DNA of 64,000 bases from Thermoanaerobaculia bacterium (GTDB taxonomy: Bacteria; Acidobacteriota; Thermoanaerobaculia; Gp7-AA8), in the NCBI GenBank assembly GCA_017883205.1, contig JADGNZ010000007.1:99414-163413 (forward strand), in the 5' to 3' direction. The translations under genes and the position numbers were made by a program. The first letter of the stretch is position 1, and the number at the start of each line of letters is the position of its first letter. Shown here one piece after another: positions 8,181-16,908 of this stretch. The notes below the pieces were generated by a model, which was given only the letters and a program-made list of their open reading frames with translations, was not told the DNA's origin and searched no databases.

Positions 8181-9095
8181 TCAGTACAGCCACTCCGTCA
8201 CATTACCGCCGAGGTCGAGTTGTGCGCCGCGCCGGCGGTATGCCCAGCACATGTATGCGATCGAGACGAAGAACGATGCCGGAAGGCGGTTGCGTGTGCC
8301 GATCTTGCACGCGAGCAGCGTCGTCTTGCCGCCGAAGCCCATCGGTCCAATGCCCGACTGATTCGCTTTCTCGACGACGCGCTCCTCGAGCTCGGCGAGC
8401 ACGGGATCGGGATTGGTGTCGTCGAGCAGGCGGAGAAGTTGCTCCTTCGCAAAGCCATAGCCTGTGCCGCGGTCGCCGCCGATGCAGACGCCGAGGATGC
8501 CTGGTCCGCAGCCCTGCCCTTGAGCCTGTAGAACGCAGTCGAGGATGGCGTTTTCGACGCCTTTGAGATCGCGGTTGCCGAGGTCGGGGTGGGGGAGCGA
8601 ATACTGCACGTTCATGTTCTCGCAGCCGCCGCCTTTGAGCATCAGCTTCACTTCGACATGAGGCTCGCGCCACTGGTGGAAGTGAAAGACCGGCGAGCCC
8701 GGGCCGGTGTTGTCGCCGGAGTTCTTGCCCGTGATGCTGTCGACGCTGTTCTGCCGCAGGTAGCCTTTCTTCGTCGCCTCGCGAACGGCTTCCGTCGCGA
8801 TCTCCTCGAACGCGAGCTGGTCGTAGCCGGCGGGGGTGTGGACGTAGAAGAGGATGGTGCCGGTGTCCTGGCAGAGCGGCAGGGAGCTGTCGCGCGCCAG
8901 GCCGATGTTGCAGCCGATGACGTTCAGAGCGACTTCGGCGTTCGATCCCTCGGCCTCGTTTTTCCGCGCCCCGGTGACGGCGCGAACGACATCGTCGGGC
9001 AGTTGCGTCGAGGTTCGCCGGATCAGTTCGAGGATGGATTCGAAGAGAGTCGCTTCGGGTGAGATGCTTTCGAGATTCTGCGCGGTCGCGCTCAT
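8181..9095 (-). CDS. Class I fumarate hydratase, alpha (N-terminal, Fe-S) subunit
   Basis: 304 aa, the usual size of the alpha subunit of split class I fumarase / tartrate dehydratase. LCQDTGTI (Cys75), QGCGPGILGVCIGGDRG (Cys196 and Cys204) and TLLACKIG near the C-terminus provide the cysteines expected to hold the 4Fe-4S cluster. GGGCENM and GPMGFGGKTT are further family marks. A ribosome site (GGAGAAC) precedes the ATG at 9095. It is the first gene of a minus-strand run: alpha, DUF4405-like, beta, GGDEF, aspartase-like. Confidence 0.9.
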   Translation of the reverse strand: MSATAQNLESISPEATLFESILELIRRTSTQLPDDVVRAVTGARKNEAEGSNAEVALNVIGCNIGLARDSSLPLCQDTGTILFYVHTPAGYDQLAFEEIATEAVREATKKGYLRQNSVDSITGKNSGDNTGPGSPVFHFHQWREPHVEVKLMLKGGGCENMNVQYSLPHPDLGNRDLKGVENAILDCVLQAQGQGCGPGILGVCIGGDRGTGYGFAKEQLLRLLDDTNPDPVLAELEERVVEKANQSGIGPMGFGGKTTLLACKIGTRNRLPASFFVSIAYMCWAYRRRGAQLDLGGNVTEWLY

Positions 9096-9170
9096 GGGGT
9101 TCTCCGGGGGGAGTGTATCGGATTTGAGCGCGTGATCGTTGACGCGCTACTTATTTTGGGAAGGAGATTG

Positions 9171-9228
9171 GTTCACGCGGAGACGCGGAGAACGCGGAGA
9201 AAAACCCCTCCGCGCCGCCGCGTGAAAC
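9171..9228. repeat. Interspersed inverted repeat, GCGGAGACGCGGAG family
   Basis: TTCACGCGGAGACGCGGAG on the left and CTCCGCGCCGCCGCGTGAA on the right form a long imperfect hairpin. Copies of the same family are at about 9487-9513 (partial, inside a gene) and 17976-18040. Confidence 0.75.
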
Positions 9229-9650
9229 GCGTTGTCTATGGTTCAACAGCAATGCATGTGATTACTTCTTGACAGGCTCAATGGGAAACGCTTCATCGAT
9301 CGCGCGCGCGAACTTCTCGCCTTCTTCGCCAGAGAGCAACCCACGAAGATCGCTCCAAGGCCTGTTCGCCTCGGCATGGTGAACGATGACCGAAACCTTC
9401 TCGCGGTCGGCGAACCCTTCCAGCGGCGCGTTCAGACGGAGACTATGTGCCGCTTCATCGTATTCAGCGTTGAGGATCTTTCTCCCCGCGTCCTCCGCGT
9501 CTCCGCGTGAAACGGTTTGTCTATGGTTCAACGGCGATGCGTTTGCTTCCTTCTTGACAGGCTCAATGGGAAACGCTTCATCGATCGCTCGCGCGAACGA
9601 TTCCGCATCTTCTCTGGAGAGTATGTTCTCCAAAGCCATCCACGGACGAT
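9218..9650. repeat. Direct duplication, about 148 bp, period 285 bp
   Basis: The segment at about 9218-9365 recurs at about 9503-9650. Shared words such as TTGTCTATGGTTCAAC and GACAGGCTCAATGGGAAAC are exactly 285 bp apart. The period is 95 codons, so the reading frame is kept. The left end of each copy lies in a GCGGAGACGCGGAG-family repeat, suggesting recombination there. Confidence 0.85.
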
Positions 9651-9687
9651 CCGGGTCGATGTCTTCGATCTTGTCGTCGTTGTCCAT
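9262..9687 (-). CDS. Internally duplicated antitoxin-like protein (DUF104-like core)
   Basis: 141 aa from the ATG at 9687. The segment FARAIDEAFPIEPVKK occurs twice, at about 31-46 and at the C-terminus. Between them are a stretch encoded by an interspersed repeat (TVSRGDAEDAG) and a core, AEYDEAAHSLRLNAPLEGF then EKVSVIVHH, that looks like small AF2212/DUF104-type antitoxins. In the C-terminal copy PVKK is followed by a TAA stop. In the other copy the same codon reads GAA, so translation continues through the repeat. The product appears to be a stop-loss fusion of a duplicated small gene. No toxin gene is adjacent. Expression is unproven. Confidence 0.55.
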   Translation of the reverse strand: MDNDDKIEDIDPDRPWMALENILSREDAESFARAIDEAFPIEPVKKEANASPLNHRQTVSRGDAEDAGRKILNAEYDEAAHSLRLNAPLEGFADREKVSVIVHHAEANRPWSDLRGLLSGEEGEKFARAIDEAFPIEPVKK

Positions 9688-9800
9688 GCCGGCTCGTAGT
9701 TTACGTGAGCGAAGAAGGCAGTCGCGCCCCCTTCTTGCAGGCCTCTTCTGCGAAACCGGCTCGGCCGGAATGTTCGGTAACTTTTGCCGGTTTTGCGATA

Positions 9801-9817
9801 TGAGTCTCGCGGACTCA
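9801..9817. promoter_or_regulatory. HAIR-like inverted repeat upstream of clpB
   Basis: TGAGT-N7-ACTCA ends 15 nt before the clpB ATG. The HspR-associated inverted repeat is CTTGAGT-N7-ACTCAAG; the spacing is exact and five of seven bases in each arm match, plus one more on the right. HspR controls clpB in actinobacteria and some other groups. No hspR lies in this window. Confidence 0.5.
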
Positions 9818-9832
9818 ATGTGAGGTAATCGT

Positions 9833-12457
9833 ATGAATTTCAATAAGCTTACACTCAAAGCCCAGGAAGCCGTAGCTGAGGCGCAGAACCTGTCCCGAGG
9901 AGCGGGCAATCCCGAGGTTACTGCCGAACATCTATTAATCGCACTCCTGCGGCAGGAGGGCGGAATCGTCGGGCCGATCCTGACCAAACTCGGGATTCAG
10001 CCGGGACAGATCGAGACCGAGACGGCCGCCGAGATCGCCAAATATTCCCGCGTGGCCGGCGCCTCGGCGGAGCCGATCACCGGTTCGACGCTACGCAAGG
10101 TCTTCGATGCCGCATTCAACGCCGCCACCCAGTTCAACGACGAGTACGTTTCGACTGAACACTTTCTCCTTGCGATCGCACAGACGAAAGAAGCAACCGC
10201 AGCAAAGATCCTCGCGCGCCACGGTGCCGTGCCCGATGCGCTGCTCAAAGCGCTGCAGTCGGTGCGCGGAACCCAGCGCGTGACCGATCAGAATCCGGAG
10301 GACAAGTACCAGTCTCTCGAGCGCTACGGGCGCGACCTGACGCAGCTCGCGCGCCGAGGCAAGCTCGATCCCGTCATCGGCCGCGACGAAGAGATTCGCC
10401 GCGTGATTCAGGTGCTCTCGCGCAGAACGAAGAACAATCCCGTCCTGATCGGCGAGCCCGGAGTCGGCAAGACCGCCATCGTCGAGGGACTGGCACGGCG
10501 CGTGGTCGAAGGCGACGTTCCGGAAGGCCTCAAGAACAAGCGTGTCGTCGCACTCGACCTCGGCGCGATGATCGCCGGCGCGAAATACCGCGGCGAGTTC
10601 GAAGACCGTCTCAAGGCCGTCATCAAGGAAGTCGAGGAGAGCGAAGGAAACGTCGTTCTCTTCATCGACGAGCTGCACACGCTCATCGGCGCCGGCGCCT
10701 CGGAAGGGGCAATGGACGCTTCGAACATGCTCAAGCCCGCGCTGGCTCGCGGCGAGCTGCGCGCCATCGGCGCCACCACGCTCAACGAATATCAGAAGCA
10801 CATCGAAAAAGACGCCGCTCTTGCGCGGCGCTTCCAGCCAGTGTTTGTTGGCGAGCCGACCGTCGAAGACACGATCGCCATTCTGCGCGGCCTCAAAGAA
10901 CGCTACGAAGTGCATCACGGGGTGAAGATCCAGGACTCCGCGATCGTCGCCGCGGCCACGTTGTCGCATCGCTACATCACCGATCGGTTCCTGCCCGACA
11001 AAGCGATCGATCTCGTCGACGAAGCAGCATCGCGTCTGCGCATCGAGCTGACGTCGATGCCGCAGGAGATCGATGAGCTGACGCGGCGCATGACGCAGCT
11101 TCAGATCGAGAAGCAGGCGCTTTCCCGCGAGACCAATCCAACATCGAAGCAACGCCTCGGCGAGATCGAGAGCGAGATCGGCGAGCTGCAGGAAAAAATC
11201 AGCACGCTGCGAACGCAGTGGGAAAACGAAAAAGGCGTCATCACGCAGATCACCGATCTCAAAAAGAGGATCGAGGAGACGCGCGAGGCAGCCAACGCTG
11301 CAGAGCGTCAGGGCGACCTGAACAAGGCGGCCGAGCTGCGCTACGGCGCGCTTCCCCAGTTCAATCGCGATCTCGAATCTGCCTCGGCGCGCCTCACGGA
11401 GATGCAGAAGGGCGGTGCGCTTCTTCGCGAAGAGGTGACCGATGAAGACATCGCCGAGATCGTCTCGAAGTGGACCGGTGTGCCGGTCACGCGAATGATG
11501 GAGTCCGAGATTCAGAAGCTCGTGCGGATGGAGGACAACCTCAAGCTCCGCGTCATCGGCCAGGAGGAGGCGATCACCGCCGTCTCCAACGCCGTGCGGC
11601 GCTCGCGTGCAGGGCTCAAGGATCCCAGCCGTCCGATCGGCTCGTTCATCTTCATGGGACCGACCGGCGTCGGCAAGACGGAGCTGGCGCGTGCGCTGGC
11701 CGAGTTTCTATTCGACGACGAGAACGCCATGGTGCGCATCGACATGTCGGAGTACATGGAGCGTCACGCCGTCGCGAGGCTGATCGGCGCGCCGCCCGGC
11801 TACGTCGGCTACGAGGAAGGTGGCCAGCTCACCGAAGCGATCCGCAGACGGCCGTACGCCGTGCTGCTGTTCGACGAGATCGAGAAAGCGCATCCCGAAG
11901 TCTTCAACATCATGTTGCAGATTCTCGACGATGGGCGCCTCACCGACTCGAAGGGCCGCGTGGTCGACTTCAAGAACACGGTCATCATCATGACGTCGAA
12001 CGTCGGTGCGCAGTTCATCTTCGACTATCAGAAGTCGATGCAAACTCCGGCGCAGGAAACGGAGATGGAGCGACAGGTTCAGGAAGAGCTGCACCGTCAT
12101 TTCCGTCCCGAGTTTCTCAACCGCATCGACGACGTGATCATCTTCCACGCCCTCGACATGCAGCACATCAAGCGGATCATCGAGATCCAGATCCGCAAGC
12201 TGACAAAGATGATCGCCGACCGCGGCATCACCATCGAGATCAGCGACCACGCCAAAGAGCAGCTCGCGAAAGAAGGCTACGACCCGGCCTTCGGCGCGCG
12301 TCCGCTCAAGCGCGCGTTGCAGAAACTGATCATTGATCCGCTGGCGATGAAACTGCTCGAAGGAAAGTTCAAGCCCGGAGAAATCGTCTTCGTCAACGTC
12401 GGTGACGACGGAAAGATCGAGCTCTCACTCGAACCGGAGCCGGTCGCGGTGAACTAA
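9833..12457 (+). CDS. clpB: ClpB disaggregase (AAA+ chaperone)
   Basis: 874 aa, full length for ClpB/Hsp104. The N-terminal Clp-N repeats span about 1-150. The first AAA+ domain has Walker [11 protein letters not shown] near 206 and Walker [11 protein letters not shown]. The coiled-coil middle domain (about 400-530) is present, which separates ClpB from ClpA and ClpC. The second AAA+ domain has [10 protein letters not shown] near 606 and [11 protein letters not shown]. It works with DnaK to dissolve aggregates after heat stress. A GAGG ribosome site precedes the ATG and a HAIR-like operator overlaps the likely promoter. A 13-bp hairpin follows the stop. Confidence 0.98.
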   Translation: MNFNKLTLKAQEAVAEAQNLSRGAGNPEVTAEHLLIALLRQEGGIVGPILTKLGIQPGQIETETAAEIAKYSRVAGASAEPITGSTLRKVFDAAFNAATQFNDEYVSTEHFLLAIAQTKEATAAKILARHGAVPDALLKALQSVRGTQRVTDQNPEDKYQSLERYGRDLTQLARRGKLDPVIGRDEEIRRVIQVLSRRTKNNPVLIGEPGVGKTAIVEGLARRVVEGDVPEGLKNKRVVALDLGAMIAGAKYRGEFEDRLKAVIKEVEESEGNVVLFIDELHTLIGAGASEGAMDASNMLKPALARGELRAIGATTLNEYQKHIEKDAALARRFQPVFVGEPTVEDTIAILRGLKERYEVHHGVKIQDSAIVAAATLSHRYITDRFLPDKAIDLVDEAASRLRIELTSMPQEIDELTRRMTQLQIEKQALSRETNPTSKQRLGEIESEIGELQEKISTLRTQWENEKGVITQITDLKKRIEETREAANAAERQGDLNKAAELRYGALPQFNRDLESASARLTEMQKGGALLREEVTDEDIAEIVSKWTGVPVTRMMESEIQKLVRMEDNLKLRVIGQEEAITAVSNAVRRSRAGLKDPSRPIGSFIFMGPTGVGKTELARALAEFLFDDENAMVRIDMSEYMERHAVARLIGAPPGYVGYEEGGQLTEAIRRRPYAVLLFDEIEKAHPEVFNIMLQILDDGRLTDSKGRVVDFKNTVIIMTSNVGAQFIFDYQKSMQTPAQETEMERQVQEELHRHFRPEFLNRIDDVIIFHALDMQHIKRIIEIQIRKLTKMIADRGITIEISDHAKEQLAKEGYDPAFGARPLKRALQKLIIDPLAMKLLEGKFKPGEIVFVNVGDDGKIELSLEPEPVAVN

Positions 12458-12511
12458 GCGTCGCTCTTGCTTCAATGCGTTTTATCTCTCGCCTCAATTT
12501 CCAATCGAGCG

Positions 12512-12698
12512 CCTTCTCCCCCACGCTTTTCAGTGGGGGAGAAGGTGCCGAAGGCGGATGAGGGGGCGTTTGAGTGATCGATAGGGGAGCAGTAATCCGG
12601 CAGCGCGTCTCACAACCGGCGGCATTGCGTAGGCTGCAAGTCCCCCCTCATCCGGCTTCGCCACCTTCTCCCCCCGCAAAAAGCGCGGGGGGAGAAGG
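12512..12698. repeat. Pair of REP-like elements in inverted orientation
   Basis: The first hairpin is CCTTCTCCCCCAC (12512-12524) with GTGGGGGAGAAGG (12533-12545), a 13-bp stem. The second is CCTTCTCCCCCCGC (12664-12677) with its complement at 12685-12698, a 14-bp stem. Their flanks (GCGGATGAGGGGG and CCCCCTCATCCGG) are also complementary, so two copies face each other across about 100 bp. This is a widespread bacterial repeat type. It lies between the clpB stop and a convergent gene and could end transcription of both. Confidence 0.85.
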
Positions 12699-12745
12699 CG
12701 CTCGAGGGGAGATTGGGGCGCGTGAGGTCATGAGGGTCATGAAAC

Positions 12746-14344
12746 TCACGGGATGTAGTACAACCGAATGGACTTTCCTACTCGCCGGTACGTATCCGGC
12801 AGCCACCGCCAGCCGTTCTCTGCGCCGGTCATGCGGTAGGAGTGATCGCTGACCGCAACCCACCCGTGCGAAGCAGCCCACGGACTGGCCGAGCGGACCG
12901 GTGGAAAGGCAAGGGCCTCGTAATCGGCCGGGCCCATCAGCGACTGTGCCAGCGACGTTGCATGTTCCTGCCGCAGGATCGAGCGCAGTCGCAGGACGTC
13001 CTGCCCCCAATCGAGATTGCTGTCGATGAGATAGCGCGACGGATCGCGTCCGGCGAAGGCGTTGAAGTAGGGGAAATAGTCGGGATGCGCAAGCGCCGAC
13101 GCCCCGAGATGAGCGGCGAGCAAGACGATGGCCACGACGCGGAATGCACGCGAGGCGCGGATCATCGCCAATGCGCTCGCGGCTCCGGCGATCGCAAAGG
13201 GAACGTAGAACGACAAGACGTACCGGACGCCGAGGTCGAGCGTACTCGGCATCGCCACGATGATGATGCCGAGTGCCGCGGCACTCCACTCGATGAAAGG
13301 CCAGCGAAGCGTGCTGTCGCGCAGCGCGAACCAGAGGCCGGCCAGGTAGAGAACGAGCGCGGCGATGGTGGTCTTGAGCGCGATGGCGAACGGGAAGTAC
13401 CACCATCGTCCGGTCGTCGTTACTTTTCCGGCGGCGTATGTCAGGAAGCCGCTTTGATCGATCTTCAGCAATGACTCGATGCCGGTGAAAAAGTCGGAGG
13501 CCGGCAGCGGAGCACGAATGCTCAAACCCTTGATAAAGCGCTGCACGGCCGGTCCGAACGCATCGTTCCACGGCGCGAGCTCCCCGACCGTTCCGACGGT
13601 GAAGCCGTAACCCGCCCAGATGACGACGAGCGTGGCAGCCGCCGCCGGTGCGAGTGTCGCCAGCGAGCGGGGGATCTGCCTTCGCAGCTCGGCGTCGTGC
13701 AGGAGGCGGACGATTCCCATTGCCAGGCAGGCGAGGGCAACAAAGGGGATACAGGAGAACTTGCAGAGGATGCTGAAGCCATACGCGGCGCCGAAGAGCA
13801 GTGCAGTCTTCAGGTTTGGCTGACGAAGCCACCGCGCAAAGGCGAAGAGCGCCACGGCGACTCCGGCCGTGCCTGCTCCGTCGTGCGTGGCCAGGGCCGA
13901 GTAGCCCAGAACGATCGGTTCCATCGTGAAAAGGAAGAGTGCCAGCAGGGCTCCGGAATCGCCGAGCGCATCGCGCGCCGCGAAAAACAATGCGACGGCG
14001 GCAATCGCAAAGAAGACGACGGTACCGGCCCGGGCGCGGAAGAGGTTCGCGCGATAGTCGCCGTGACCGTAGAAAATGCTGTGGATCTGATCGCTGAACG
14101 TGCCGTGCAGGTTGTAACGCATCCCGCCGAGAAACGGCGCAATCGCCAGAACGAGCCGTGGCAGCGGCGGGTTCTCGCGCTGAAAGAGATAGCGGTGATA
14201 CTGGTAGATCTCCAATCCGGCGCCGACATGCGTTGCTTCATCCGCGGTCGCTGAAAAGATGCGGAACGTCGTCGCCATGCGGATCACGCCGAAGGCGATG
14301 AGCAACGCGGCAAGGGCGACTGGACGGAGTGCAAAGCGCTGCAT
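12746..14344 (-). CDS. Multi-pass membrane glycosyltransferase (GT-C, ArnT/PMT-like)
   Basis: 532 aa from the ATG at 14344, with roughly ten membrane helices. The first external loop carries ATADEATHVGAG and RENPPLPRLVLAI: an acidic motif followed by an NPPLP segment, typical of GT39/GT83-like lipid-linked sugar transferases. The C-terminal part has a soluble region (SNLDWGQDVLRLRSIL). It would move a sugar from a polyprenyl phosphate to a lipid or protein outside the membrane. Substrate unknown. A TAGAAT box lies 11 nt before the ATG and no Shine-Dalgarno is seen. Confidence 0.78.
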   Translation of the reverse strand: MQRFALRPVALAALLIAFGVIRMATTFRIFSATADEATHVGAGLEIYQYHRYLFQRENPPLPRLVLAIAPFLGGMRYNLHGTFSDQIHSIFYGHGDYRANLFRARAGTVVFFAIAAVALFFAARDALGDSGALLALFLFTMEPIVLGYSALATHDGAGTAGVAVALFAFARWLRQPNLKTALLFGAAYGFSILCKFSCIPFVALACLAMGIVRLLHDAELRRQIPRSLATLAPAAAATLVVIWAGYGFTVGTVGELAPWNDAFGPAVQRFIKGLSIRAPLPASDFFTGIESLLKIDQSGFLTYAAGKVTTTGRWWYFPFAIALKTTIAALVLYLAGLWFALRDSTLRWPFIEWSAAALGIIIVAMPSTLDLGVRYVLSFYVPFAIAGAASALAMIRASRAFRVVAIVLLAAHLGASALAHPDYFPYFNAFAGRDPSRYLIDSNLDWGQDVLRLRSILRQEHATSLAQSLMGPADYEALAFPPVRSASPWAASHGWVAVSDHSYRMTGAENGWRWLPDTYRRVGKSIRLYYIP

Positions 14345-14355
14345 CAGGGGCGGTG

Positions 14356-14361
14356 ATTCTA
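14356..14361 (-). promoter_or_regulatory. -10 box TAGAAT 11 nt before the glycosyltransferase gene
   Basis: TAGAAT on the minus strand, 11 nt from the ATG at 14344; the gap (CACCGCCCCTG) has no Shine-Dalgarno. Confidence 0.45.
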
Positions 14362-14386
14362 CTGCGCAGTGGCAGACAAGAATGCA

Positions 14387-14450
14387 CCACAGAGACACTG
14401 AGGATACAGAGTTTGAAAACCGTACTCTGCGACCTCTGCGTCTCTGTGGT
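14387..14450. repeat. Inverted repeat, ACCACAGAGACAC family (copy 1)
   Basis: ACCACAGAGACACTGAGG and its imperfect complement CCTCTGCGTCTCTGTGGT form a long hairpin between the glycosyltransferase start and the asnB stop. A better-kept copy lies at 22258-22314. This word family is common in several soil phyla. Confidence 0.8.
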
Positions 14451-14481
14451 TGAGAGGGCCGCTACGGAATCCGATACAGAT

Positions 14482-16299
14482 CTACCAATACCCCCGCTCC
14501 GCGCCGAACATCACCTCGTACACCTTGCGGGCCCAGCTTCGTTTGCCGAATTCGACGCGGCCGCCGGCTTCCTGCGTCAGCCATTCTTTGATCGGGAGCG
14601 TGAAGCCTGTCTTTCTGCGCTGTTGGACTTCGGCGGGGAGCGGCGGGCGCGCGGCGGAGGCGAGGAGTTGCTTGCCGCGCTGGCGGCGGGTGACGAGTGC
14701 GGGGGCGACTTTGCGTAAGAGGTGCGCATCGACGAGGGGGACGCGCACTTCGAGCGAGTGCGCCATCGAGGCCCAGTCCATGTCGCGGAGAAGCTGGTTG
14801 CGCAGATAGAGCGACGATTCGAGTGCGGCCACGCGCGCGAAGCCGTTGCCGGGATCGGGTGTGACGGTTTGCTCGATGAGGCGAAGGAGATCGAGGCGGG
14901 CCAGGCCTTCGCGCGCGATCTCTGCGCCGAGGAGCGAGGGGAGCTCGGAAGCGAGGAAGCGGCCGCGCTTGACTAGATAGGCGCCGGCGTAGCTTCCGCC
15001 GTAGCGGACGATCTCGCCCATCTTCGGGCTGATGTGGTGGCTTCGTTTCGCCAGCGCTGCGTTGAGGCGCTGCACGGCGTCGCCGAGCTTCGGCACGCGC
15101 GACAGCACCGAGGTCATGGGCATCCAGCGGGGTATGTCTCTGAATGATGTGTAGCCGCCGAACAGCTCGTCGCCGCCGGTGCCCGACATCGCTACCTTCA
15201 GGCCGAGGTCGTGCGCGGCCTTGCTGATGAAGAAGCTGTTCAGGCCATCGACGCTCGGCTGGTCCATCGCCGCGAAAATGCGCGGCAGCTCGGCGCGAAA
15301 TTGCGGCAGCGTCAGCTCCTGAATGGCGTGGCGCACGCCGTACTGCTGCGCGACCATCGCTGCCAGCGGCGCTTCGTCGTTCACGCGCCCGCGGTACTCC
15401 TCGAAGCGAAGCGTCATCGTCTGCAGGTCGCTGGCGCCGCTCTCGCGCGCGAGGGCGACGACGGCGGTGGAGTCGATGCCGGCGGAGAGAAACGCGCCGA
15501 CCGGTACGTCCGCGACCATGTGATAGCGAACGGATTCGAGCACCGCGTCGTGAACGATGCCGCGCCGTTGTTCTTCGCTGAAGTGGCCGCCGCGTTCGAC
15601 GGCATCACGCAGCGTTGCCGCGATCGAGAAATACTGCACTGGCTCACGAACGCCGTTTGCGTCGACGTACGCATACGATCCGGCAGGCAACGCGCGGATG
15701 GCACGATACATCGTGAACGGCTCGGGCACGGTGCCGCGCAGAAAGAAGCCGGCCGCACCGGCGGGATCGAATTGCCTCGACACGTTTCCGCTCGCCGCGA
15801 GCGCGCGCACCTGCGAGGCGAGGCGGATCGTGCCGCCGTCGTCCGCGTAGTACAGCGGCTTGATGCCGTACGGATCGCGCGCCAGCAGCATGCGACGGCG
15901 CGCGCTGTCCCAGAGCGCGATGGCGAACATGCCCCGCAATTCCTCGAGCATCCGCTCCTGCTTCTCGTCGTAAAGCTGCAGCAGCACCTCGGTGTCGGAC
16001 TGCGTCGTGAAGCGGCGTCCGCGCGCTTCGAGCTGCGCGCGCAGCTCGCGGTAGTTGTAGATCTCGCCGTTGAAGACGATCGACAGCGCACCGAAGTGCA
16101 TTGGCTGCGCGCCTCCGGGGGAGAGGTCGATGATGGCCAGGCGGCGATGGCCGAAGCCGACGCGGCCGTCGTCCGAAAACCAGGCATCGCCGGCATCGGG
16201 CCCGCGGCTGTGCATGCACTCCCGTGTGGCGATCACTTCCTCACGATCGATAGCGGGAGCCGCTTCGCGATAGGCGTAGATGGCGTTGATGCCGCACAT
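14482..16299 (-). CDS. asnB: Asparagine synthase (glutamine-hydrolysing)
   Basis: 605 aa from the ATG at 16299, chosen because the N-terminal nucleophile must be Cys2 (MCGINAIYAY). Residues 2 to about 190 form the class II glutamine amidotransferase domain (RGPDAGD, GHRRLAI, FNGEIYNY). The rest is the ATP-dependent synthase domain with the pyrophosphate loop FLSAGIDST, a common variant of SGGxDS, and GTGGDELFGG. It makes asparagine from aspartate and glutamine; some homologues act on sugars or peptides in envelope clusters. A TATACT box lies 8 nt upstream with no Shine-Dalgarno. Confidence 0.92.
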   Translation of the reverse strand: MCGINAIYAYREAAPAIDREEVIATRECMHSRGPDAGDAWFSDDGRVGFGHRRLAIIDLSPGGAQPMHFGALSIVFNGEIYNYRELRAQLEARGRRFTTQSDTEVLLQLYDEKQERMLEELRGMFAIALWDSARRRMLLARDPYGIKPLYYADDGGTIRLASQVRALAASGNVSRQFDPAGAAGFFLRGTVPEPFTMYRAIRALPAGSYAYVDANGVREPVQYFSIAATLRDAVERGGHFSEEQRRGIVHDAVLESVRYHMVADVPVGAFLSAGIDSTAVVALARESGASDLQTMTLRFEEYRGRVNDEAPLAAMVAQQYGVRHAIQELTLPQFRAELPRIFAAMDQPSVDGLNSFFISKAAHDLGLKVAMSGTGGDELFGGYTSFRDIPRWMPMTSVLSRVPKLGDAVQRLNAALAKRSHHISPKMGEIVRYGGSYAGAYLVKRGRFLASELPSLLGAEIAREGLARLDLLRLIEQTVTPDPGNGFARVAALESSLYLRNQLLRDMDWASMAHSLEVRVPLVDAHLLRKVAPALVTRRQRGKQLLASAARPPLPAEVQQRRKTGFTLPIKEWLTQEAGGRVEFGKRSWARKVYEVMFGAERGYW

Positions 16300-16307
16300 G
16301 GAGGGCG

Positions 16308-16313
16308 AGTATA
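16308..16313 (-). promoter_or_regulatory. -10 box TATACT 8 nt before asnB
   Basis: TATACT on the minus strand, 8 nt from the ATG at 16299; the gap is pyrimidine-rich (CGCCCTCC) and has no ribosome site. Confidence 0.45.
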
Positions 16314-16541
16314 CGTAGGTCGGCGCTCGGGCTAGATTCCGCAAACCCGGGCCCAGTTGCCAGCCGCCAGGCTTGGAGTTGACCGGCCCGGTAGCGCCGC
16401 ATCGTGCCACCTACTCACGGCGGCCGCGCTCGTGGTCACGACGATGGGGATGGTGATGAAGGTCGCGGCACCCGCGCCACCGTCAAGGAATCATCAACAT
16501 CCGCTGGTCGAGGGTTGTTCGAAGTTCAAAATCGTTGAAAA

Positions 16542-16777
16542 CAATGTCTTTAACGATGAAGACAATCTCTCTGACGCTACAGACAATCTCTACAACATCA
16601 CAGTCAAACGACTACAACATTACAGTCAAACGACTACAACGATGCAGTCAGACGACTACAACGATGCAGTCAGACGACTACAACGTTACAGACGATGTCT
16701 TCAACGTTACAGACCAATCTCCAGGACGTTACAGACAAACTCTCTAACGCTACAGACGATTTCTATGATGTTGATGA
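16542..16777. repeat. Tandem 21/22-bp array 2 (11 units)
   Basis: Eleven units beginning at 16542, 16563, 16584, 16605, 16627, 16649, 16671, 16693, 16714, 16736 and 16757; spacing is 21 or 22 bp. Middle units carry GACTACAACGATGCAGTC, a dyad with GACT/AGTC outer arms and CA/TG inside. Flanking units carry TCTNNAACGTTNNAGA-type dyads. The base composition is unlike the GC-rich surroundings. It lies in the gap between asnB (starts 16299) and the CAP gene (ends 16909). Short open frames across it have no ribosome site. Confidence 0.88.
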
Positions 16778-16829
16778 CAAAACTGGTGGACGGATTTGGA
16801 GTCGTTTCCACGATTGGTTGAATCGATTC

Positions 16830-16888
16830 GGGTGTCGGGGGTGGGGAGTCGGAGAAACGGGAGAAGGTTGCTCCGACACCCGACTCCC
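16830..16888. repeat. Inverted repeat / possible terminator after the CAP gene
   Basis: GGGTGTCGG (16830-16838) pairs with CCGACACCC (16873-16881), and GGGAGTCGG-like sequence beside it pairs with CGACTCCCG. It lies 20-80 bp past the CAP-gene stop. The GGGGAGTCGG words belong to the simple-sequence family that also occurs inside the kinase gene (21.2-21.5 kb) and near 62.74 kb. Confidence 0.6.
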
Positions 16889-16908
16889 GATCAGCGACTC
16901 CCGGACGC

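Noticed and set aside
9780..9833. CIRCE element before clpB
   Set aside because: No TTAGCACTC-N9-GAGTGCTAA-type sequence. The inverted repeat present has HAIR spacing instead.
10091..11152. A 353-aa minus-strand gene opposite clpB
   Set aside because: Long antisense frames are common in GC-rich genes because of third-position bias. No family and no ribosome site. The same applies to frames opposite the lyase (3172-4248), asnB (15211-16335) and nadB (36957-37940).
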